DNA of 64,000 nt from JANNSX01 sp046348995 (GTDB lineage Bacteria; Pseudomonadota; Alphaproteobacteria; Rhizobiales; Hyphomicrobiaceae), in assembly GCA_046348995.1 (NCBI GenBank), contig JAXMDB010000006.1, forward strand, positions 248,001-312,000. The letters run 5' to 3'. Position 1 is the stretch's first letter; every line of letters begins with the position of its first letter. This document shows positions 58,945 to 64,000 of this stretch, piece by piece. The notes beneath the pieces were generated by a model. That model had not been told where the DNA came from. It did no database searches and saw only the letters and a list, made by a program, of their open reading frames with translations. A program made the translations under genes and the position numbers.

Positions 58945-59208
58945 CTAGCCCCCCGCCAGGTACAGCCCGGCGATGCCGAGCAGGAAGAGCGCGATGACCG
59001 CAGCGAAGCCGCGCCGCCACACCGCCGATCGGCTGAGCCCGAGATAGGCGCTCAGAATGATGTAGGCCTTGCCGAAGGCGAGTGCGAGCAGAGCTATTCC
59101 CGGTGCGATGGCGATGTCCGCGAGCGCACCGGTCGTCAGCGCTGCGGAGGTCGCCGAGAAGGCCAACAGCAGCAGCCACGCCCTGAGCAGCGGCACCTTC
59201 GCAATCAT
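58945..59208 (-). CDS. norF: NorF-like small membrane subunit
   Basis: The 87-residue protein has two or three hydrophobic segments (RAWLLLLAFSATSAAL, IALLALAFGKAYIIL, AAVIALFLLGIAGLYLAG) and the cytochrome-oxidase-subunit-IV-like outline of NorF. It is the last nor gene. Its ATG overlaps the norE stop (ATGA). NorF aids nitric oxide reductase activity or assembly in some denitrifiers. Confidence 0.8.
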   Translation of the reverse strand: MIAKVPLLRAWLLLLAFSATSAALTTGALADIAIAPGIALLALAFGKAYIILSAYLGLSRSAVWRRGFAAVIALFLLGIAGLYLAGG

Positions 59209-59750
59209 AGCGCGTACACCACTGGAAACAGCAAAACCCACACGAGATCCACCATGTGCCAGAAGGCGACGCCCGCTTCCGCGGCCTTGGCGCGGGGCCA
59301 AACGGCGAGCAACCCGAGGATCAGCACACCGGCTGAGACGTGAGCGGCGTGGAAACCGGTGAGCAGGAAATAGAACATGAAGAAGGGATGCGTGTCGGGC
59401 CCGACGCCGTGCCTGATGTCGGTCGCGTACTCGTCGAGCTTGATGCCGAGGAAGACGATACCGAGCGCTGCGGCGAGCAGGAACAGCCGCCGGGCCTTGG
59501 CCGGGGTGCCCGCCTCGATCGCCCTGACGCCCAAGGCCGCGAGGAAGCCCGAGGTCACGAGCACGATCGTGTTGAGACCGGCGAGCGGCCGGTTGAGCAG
59601 CGACTGCGCCTCGGCAAAACCTTGGACGTCGGTGAGCCGCACGGCCATGAAGGCCGCGAGCCCGGCACCGAACACCAGCAGCTCCGATACGATCAGAACC
59701 CACATCATGAGCTCGCCCGGAAGCTCGTCGAGGAGTGAGCGCTCGCTCAT
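59205..59750 (-). CDS. norE: NorE, oxidase subunit III-like membrane protein
   Basis: The 181-residue protein is a cytochrome-c-oxidase subunit III homologue with about five membrane helices, including LMMWVLIVSELLVFGAGLAA and MFYFLLTGFHAAHVSAGVLI, and the ending FWHMVDLVWVLLFPVVYAL. It starts at the ATG at 59750, which overlaps the norD stop. It supports nitric oxide reductase function in nor operons. Confidence 0.88.
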   Translation of the reverse strand: MSERSLLDELPGELMMWVLIVSELLVFGAGLAAFMAVRLTDVQGFAEAQSLLNRPLAGLNTIVLVTSGFLAALGVRAIEAGTPAKARRLFLLAAALGIVFLGIKLDEYATDIRHGVGPDTHPFFMFYFLLTGFHAAHVSAGVLILGLLAVWPRAKAAEAGVAFWHMVDLVWVLLFPVVYAL

Positions 59751-61663
59751 GCGCCGATCAAATGCCGGTAGATCTGCGGTAGCACTTGCGTGAGCGCGTT
59801 CGGGTTGGACACGACCGCAAACCCGCCGGCGCCGAAGATGCGCGGGAACCAAGCCTTGCCGTCGCGATCGATGGTGATCCCGAACACGGCATGGCCCAAG
59901 CGCCGCGCTTCGCGCACGGCCATCCGGCTGTCCTCGATCCCGTGCCGGCCCTCGTAGTGATCGAGATCGTTGGGCTTGCCGTCGGTGATGACCAAAAGCA
60001 GCCGGCGCTTGCGCCCCTGCGCCCCGAGCTCAGCCGAGGCATGGCGAATGGCTGCCCCGAGGCGCGTGTAGAAGCCCGGCTGCAGCCCGGCGATGCGCCG
60101 CTCGATGCGTGCGCTCATCGGCTCGCCGAAATCTTTCGCCTTGAGGAAGAAGACGCGATCCCGCTTCAGCGAGGAGAAGGCATTGATGGCGAAGTCATCG
60201 CCACAGGCGGATAGTCCCCAGGCGAGTGCGGTGAGCGCCTCCCGCTCGATGTCGATGACGCTGCGGCCGTTGTGGCCGTGTCCCGGGACCTGCGACTCCG
60301 TCGAGCGCGAGACATCGAGGAGAATGGAGACGGCGAGGTCCCGCTTCTGCTGACGGAGCTGCCGCCAAACCCGCTCATCCGACCGGCCCGAGACCTTGAG
60401 CTCGACGGCGGCGGCGACCGCCCGCTCCATGTCGAGCTCGTCGCCCTCCGCGTGCCCCACGGTCATGAGGCGGCCGGGACGGAAGGCCTCGAACTGTTTG
60501 CGGACACGGCGGATGCGGGCTTGCTCCTCAGGCACCTCTGCTTTGACGGCGGCCTCACCGGGCTCGTCCGCATTCGAGGTCAGCACGCGGACGTGATTCT
60601 GCAGGTAGCTGTTGGTCCGCGCATCCCACTCGGGGTAGACGAGCGTGCCCGACAAGGCCTCGCGGTCGGCGTCCTCGGGTGCAAGGTCCAGATGGAGCTT
60701 CAGCTTCGCGGCTGGTGCTTTCGAGATCTGCCCGAGCCCGATCTCGTCCTGGTCGTCGGCCGCCTTCTGCGCGCTCTCGCTGTCGTCGTCCTCGACCCGG
60801 CGATTGAGGTTCATGAACTCGGCCCAGGACAGCAGGGCTTCGAACTTGTGCAGGATGAAGCTGTCTTTCCGCTCGGCGAGATCGGCCTTCCGACGCCGCG
60901 CGCGGTGGGCCGTTTCGGAATCGCTGACCTCCGGCGGCTGCCCGGTGCTGCGCGTCTCGACCGCCGACTGCGCGGAGGTCTGCTGCTCACGCACATCCGG
61001 CCACACGATCACGGGCCTGAAGGGCCGGTAGCCCGAAGGCGCACGGTCAGGAAGCGCCGGCTGGGCGGCGCTCGAGTCGCCCAGCGCGCGGCGGATGCAC
61101 GCCTCGATGGCGGCCTCGGCTGGTGGGAGATGCGGGCGCGGCCGCGTGTGCAGCAGCGCGGTGCACAGGCTCTGATAGAGCGGACGAAAGCCTGGCGCGT
61201 CGGCGAGGGTCCGGGCAACCATCGCCTCGGCAGCGGCGATGGCCTCGACGTCGGCGCGCAGCGGATCGTCGGTGGGGTTAAGCTCGCCCGCATGCGCCGT
61301 GCAGGCCGCCAGCCAGACGTAGAGCGAGACATTCGCGTCGCGCCACGGAAAGACCGAGAGCTCGCCCGGCAGCCTCAGCGTCTCGCCGTCGAAGCTCGCA
61401 CGCGGCAGCTTTTCCTCAGGCATCCCGAGCTTGCGGAAAAAGCCGAGCCGGTGACGCGAGGTTTCCGTCGCCACGGCCTTGATCTCGACCGCGCTTTTTC
61501 CCCCGAGCCCCCGGAAGAGAACCGCCAGCCGCCCCCCGATCTCGGAAAGATCGGCACGTGCTCCATCGTGAATGCGCTCGGCATCAAGACGGCTGGCCAG
61601 TGCGTGCCACAGCTTCCCGACAGTCTCCTCGGGTTCCCATGGCGCGATGTCGATCCCGGACAC
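59747..61663 (-). CDS. norD: NorD, VWA-domain nitric oxide reductase activation protein
   Basis: The 638-residue protein has a divergent N-terminal part and a C-terminal von Willebrand A domain at about 430-635: VSILLDVSRSTESQ (MIDAS-type DxSxS), LLLVITDGKPNDLDHYEG, and DRDGKAWFPRIFGAGGF. NorD pairs with the AAA ATPase NorQ to insert metal or activate NorCB. It begins with GTG at 61663 seven bases after norQ, and its stop overlaps the norE start. Confidence 0.9.
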   Translation of the reverse strand: MSGIDIAPWEPEETVGKLWHALASRLDAERIHDGARADLSEIGGRLAVLFRGLGGKSAVEIKAVATETSRHRLGFFRKLGMPEEKLPRASFDGETLRLPGELSVFPWRDANVSLYVWLAACTAHAGELNPTDDPLRADVEAIAAAEAMVARTLADAPGFRPLYQSLCTALLHTRPRPHLPPAEAAIEACIRRALGDSSAAQPALPDRAPSGYRPFRPVIVWPDVREQQTSAQSAVETRSTGQPPEVSDSETAHRARRRKADLAERKDSFILHKFEALLSWAEFMNLNRRVEDDDSESAQKAADDQDEIGLGQISKAPAAKLKLHLDLAPEDADREALSGTLVYPEWDARTNSYLQNHVRVLTSNADEPGEAAVKAEVPEEQARIRRVRKQFEAFRPGRLMTVGHAEGDELDMERAVAAAVELKVSGRSDERVWRQLRQQKRDLAVSILLDVSRSTESQVPGHGHNGRSVIDIEREALTALAWGLSACGDDFAINAFSSLKRDRVFFLKAKDFGEPMSARIERRIAGLQPGFYTRLGAAIRHASAELGAQGRKRRLLLVITDGKPNDLDHYEGRHGIEDSRMAVREARRLGHAVFGITIDRDGKAWFPRIFGAGGFAVVSNPNALTQVLPQIYRHLIGA

Positions 61664-61670
61664 GACGGCC

Positions 61671-62483
61671 TCACCCGAAGACGGCGGTCACGAGATCGAG
61701 GAGCCCGCGTTTCACGTCTGCTTCATCCGTCAGCGGCTCGATCATGGCGACACCCACGGCGCGGTCCACGGGCATGCCTTTGGCAATCAGCGTCGCCGCG
61801 TAGACGACGAGCCGCGTCGAGACGCCCTCCTCCAGATCCTGTCCCTTGAGGGCGCGAAGCTTGTTGGCGAGTCTGACGAGACTCTTGACCCGATCTTCGC
61901 TAAGGCCGCTCTCGCGCACGACCACCGCCACTTCCTGCTCAGGCGGCGGAAAGCCGAACTCGAGCGCGACGAAGCGCTGGCGCGTCGAGGGCTTCAGCGT
62001 CTTCATGACGTTCTGATAGCCAGGGTTGTAGGAGACGACGAGCATGAAGCCGGGCTTGGCATGCAGCTCCTCGCCGGTGCGATCGATCGGCAGCATGCGC
62101 CGATCGTCGGTCAAGGGGTGCAGGACGACGGTCACGTCCTTGCGCGCTTCCACCACCTCGTCGAGATAGCAGATGGCGCCTTCGCGGACGGCACGCGTCA
62201 GCGGCCCGTCCATCCAGATCGTCTCGCCGCCTTTGAGGAGATAGCGGCCGATGAGGTCGGCGGCCGAGAGGTCGTCGTGGCAGGCGACCGTGTAGAGCGG
62301 CCGTCCGAGACGCGCCGCCATATGACTGACGAAGCGCGTCTTGCCGCAGCCGGTCGGTCCTTTCAGCAGGACCGGCAGGCCGTTGGCGTGGGCGGCGGCG
62401 AAAATCTCGCATTCGTCGCCCTGGGGCATGTAGAAGGGGGCAGTGGCCCCCTTCTCTTTCATGAGCGCGAGCATGTCCGTCAC
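61671..62483 (-). CDS. norQ: NorQ, MoxR/CbbQ-type AAA ATPase
   Basis: The 270-residue AAA ATPase has Walker A GPTGCGKTRF, Walker B AICYLDEVVEARKDV, and CbbQ-type features (ADLIGRYLLKGGETIWMDGP). With NorD it forms the chaperone pair needed to activate NorCB. The ATG at 62483 overlaps the norB stop (ATGA). Confidence 0.92.
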   Translation of the reverse strand: MTDMLALMKEKGATAPFYMPQGDECEIFAAAHANGLPVLLKGPTGCGKTRFVSHMAARLGRPLYTVACHDDLSAADLIGRYLLKGGETIWMDGPLTRAVREGAICYLDEVVEARKDVTVVLHPLTDDRRMLPIDRTGEELHAKPGFMLVVSYNPGYQNVMKTLKPSTRQRFVALEFGFPPPEQEVAVVVRESGLSEDRVKSLVRLANKLRALKGQDLEEGVSTRLVVYAATLIAKGMPVDRAVGVAMIEPLTDEADVKRGLLDLVTAVFG

Positions 62484-63850
62484 TCCGCGGGCGCCGCCGC
62501 CATCGGATCTTGCGCGAACAGCTCACGCCGCGGCACGAGGATGGCATAGAGGAAGAGCAGCACGCCGAGCAGCACGACCACGCCGGCGCCGAAGCGCATG
62601 GCGATGAAGATCCACAGCTGATCCTGCACCTCCATGAAGTTCATGCCCATCACCCGCTGCAGATGGGTTTGCACAGCACCGGCGAAGGTGAGCGTGAAGG
62701 TCATGAACACCATGCCGCCGGTCATCAACCAGAACGACGCCATGTTGAGCACCTGGTTGTAGGGATCGCGGCCGCGCAGGATCGGCATCGCATAGCTCAT
62801 GATCGCGAGATTGAGCGAGGCGTAGGCGCCGAAGAAGGCGAGGTGCCCGTGGGCTGCCGTGATCTGCGTGCCGTGCGAGTAGTAGTTCACACCGTGCAGC
62901 GTGTGCATGAAGCCCCACACGCCAGCCCCGAAGAAGGCGAGCGTGGCGCAGCCGAGGCTCCACAGCAGCGCTGCCTTGTTGGGATGATCGCGGCGGCCCT
63001 TCCACACCATGACGAAGGCGAACGACATCATCGCGAAGAACGGGATGATCTCGAGCGAGGAGAAGATCGAGCCGATCCACTGCCAGTAGCCCGGCGTGCC
63101 GATCCAGTAGTAGTGATGACCGGTGCCGAGGATGCCCGAGAAGAGCGATGTGGCGACGATGACGTAGAGCCATTTCTCGACCACCTCGCGATCGACGCCC
63201 GTCAGCTTGAGCATGAGGTAGGCCAAGATCGAAGCCATGATCAGCTCCCAGACGCCCTCGACCCAGAGGTGGACGATGAACCACCAATACTGCTTGTCGA
63301 CCGAGAGATTCGACGGGTTGTAGAAGGCGAACAGGAAGAGCAGTGCCAAGCCCCACAGGCCGATCAGCAGGATGTTGGTGATCGCGGTTTTGCGGCCCTG
63401 CAGCACCGTCATCGTGACGTTGTAGAGGAAGATGAGGGCCGCGACGACGATGCCCACTTTCACCCACTTAGGCTGCTCGATGAACTCGCGGCCTTCCTTG
63501 CCGAGCAGGAAGTTGCCCTCGAACAGATTGAACGTGTAGGTGAGGACGACGCCGAGCGTGCCGATCACGAGTATCGCCAGCTGCAGATAGGCGAGCTTGG
63601 GCGAATGAATCTCGCGCTCGGACTCTTCGGGAATGAGGAAATAGGCGGCGCCGAAGAAGCCGAGCAACAGCCAGACGATCAGGCTGTTCGTGTGCAGCAT
63701 CCGGGCGATGTTGAACGGCAAGATCGTGCTCAAGAAGTTGCCGTCGACGTAGATCCAGCCGAGGATGAGCCCGACGAGGATCTGCACCGTGAACAGTGCC
63801 AGCGCGACACCGAAATAGGCGAGCGCGATCTTCTGCGATTGGTATTTCAT
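62480..63850 (-). CDS. norB: Nitric oxide reductase large subunit NorB (cNor type)
   Basis: The 456-residue heme-copper-oxidase-superfamily protein has about 12 membrane helices and conserved heme/Fe_B histidine segments such as HLWVEGVWELIMASILAYL, GTGHHYYWIGTP and GAYASLNLAIMSYAMP. Its length and the absence of a fused N-terminal extension mark it as the cytochrome-c-dependent form. It reduces NO to N2O in the inner membrane together with NorC. It follows norC by 13 bases. Confidence 0.95.
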   Translation of the reverse strand: MKYQSQKIALAYFGVALALFTVQILVGLILGWIYVDGNFLSTILPFNIARMLHTNSLIVWLLLGFFGAAYFLIPEESEREIHSPKLAYLQLAILVIGTLGVVLTYTFNLFEGNFLLGKEGREFIEQPKWVKVGIVVAALIFLYNVTMTVLQGRKTAITNILLIGLWGLALLFLFAFYNPSNLSVDKQYWWFIVHLWVEGVWELIMASILAYLMLKLTGVDREVVEKWLYVIVATSLFSGILGTGHHYYWIGTPGYWQWIGSIFSSLEIIPFFAMMSFAFVMVWKGRRDHPNKAALLWSLGCATLAFFGAGVWGFMHTLHGVNYYSHGTQITAAHGHLAFFGAYASLNLAIMSYAMPILRGRDPYNQVLNMASFWLMTGGMVFMTFTLTFAGAVQTHLQRVMGMNFMEVQDQLWIFIAMRFGAGVVVLLGVLLFLYAILVPRRELFAQDPMAAAPAE

Positions 63851-63863
63851 GGGTCAGCTCCCC

Positions 63864-64000
63864 TCAGCCGGCATCGTTCGGCGGCCAATTCTGCGTGCGG
63901 ATCTTGTTGGTCCACAGCAGGAAGTCGGCCAGGTTCTTGAACTCCTCGTCCGTCAGTGCGAAGTGCGGCATCTGACGGCGGCCGGGCGTGCCGGTCGGCA
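63864..64000 (-). CDS. norC: Nitric oxide reductase cytochrome c subunit NorC (5' end outside window)
   Basis: Only the last 45 or so codons are present. They encode RRQMPHFALTDEEFKNLADF, where the Met is the likely axial heme ligand of a cytochrome c domain, and end TQNWPPNDAG. Position directly upstream of norB and this motif identify NorC. The N-terminal membrane anchor and the CxxCH heme motif lie beyond the window. Confidence 0.88.
   Translation of the reverse strand, partial: PTGTPGRRQMPHFALTDEEFKNLADFLLWTNKIRTQNWPPNDAG

Overview
The window is GC-rich chromosomal DNA with tight, mostly co-directional operons and many ATGA or GTGA stop/start overlaps. Gene content points to an alphaproteobacterium of the Hyphomicrobiales (Rhizobiales) type: IS5/IS427-like and IS1-like insertion sequences common in that order, a GlxA-type regulator with BKACE-family genes, several Liv-type transport genes, tetronate and 5-oxoproline catabolism, and a cNor-type nitric oxide reductase operon. 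The genus cannot be read from the sequence.

Layout. 1-6.1 kb: a carnitine-type catabolic cluster (carnitine 3-dehydrogenase-like, GcvT-like demethylase, GlxA/AraC regulator, BKACE dehydrocarnitine cleavage enzyme, ADP-forming acyl-CoA ligase). 6.3-8.8 kb: an FCD-GntR regulator divergent from an oligopeptide-type binding protein, with a candidate operator and -10 box. 8.9-17.4 kb: a flavin monooxygenase, a livMHFG transporter, N-carbamoylputrescine amidase, an amino-acid/amide binding protein and an acetylpolyamine-deacetylase-like protein, which together look like uptake and de-acylation of substituted polyamines. 17.6-20.0 kb: pxpABC (5-oxoprolinase). 20.1-25.7 kb: denD, otnI, an M24 hydrolase lacking most metal ligands, an SDR, a GST, an SRPBCC and a VOC protein. 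25.8-28.1 kb: an RTX protein. 28.4-30.8 kb: a second BKACE, tRNA-Tyr and rlmB. 30.8-32.0 kb: two small secreted Cys/Tyr-rich proteins and tRNA-Thr.

32.3-42.6 kb looks like an accessory island. It starts after tRNA-Thr with a complete IS5-family element. Then comes a four-gene block (ketosynthase III, NAD-epimerase, metallo-beta-lactamase hydrolase, adenylate-forming enzyme). It meets, in convergent orientation, a NodU-type carbamoyltransferase and GT1 glycosyltransferase, followed by two nucleotide-sugar enzymes. I read it as an uncharacterised biosynthetic cluster for a glycosylated, carbamoylated acyl product.

43.1-54.2 kb: a response regulator, HPt protein and hybrid histidine kinase beside a 2,549-residue animal-type heme peroxidase fused to RTX repeats. 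54.9-64 kb: a Crp/Fnr regulator and norCBQDEF (norC cut by the window end). Between regulator and nor genes sits an intact 3,333-bp transposon with 22-bp perfect inverted repeats and an 8-bp target duplication. Besides its IS1-family transposase it carries a small basic protein, a P63C-domain protein, a TIR-domain protein of the type used in anti-phage defence, a broken small ORF and a palindromic operator. This compact element is the best candidate here for an undescribed system.
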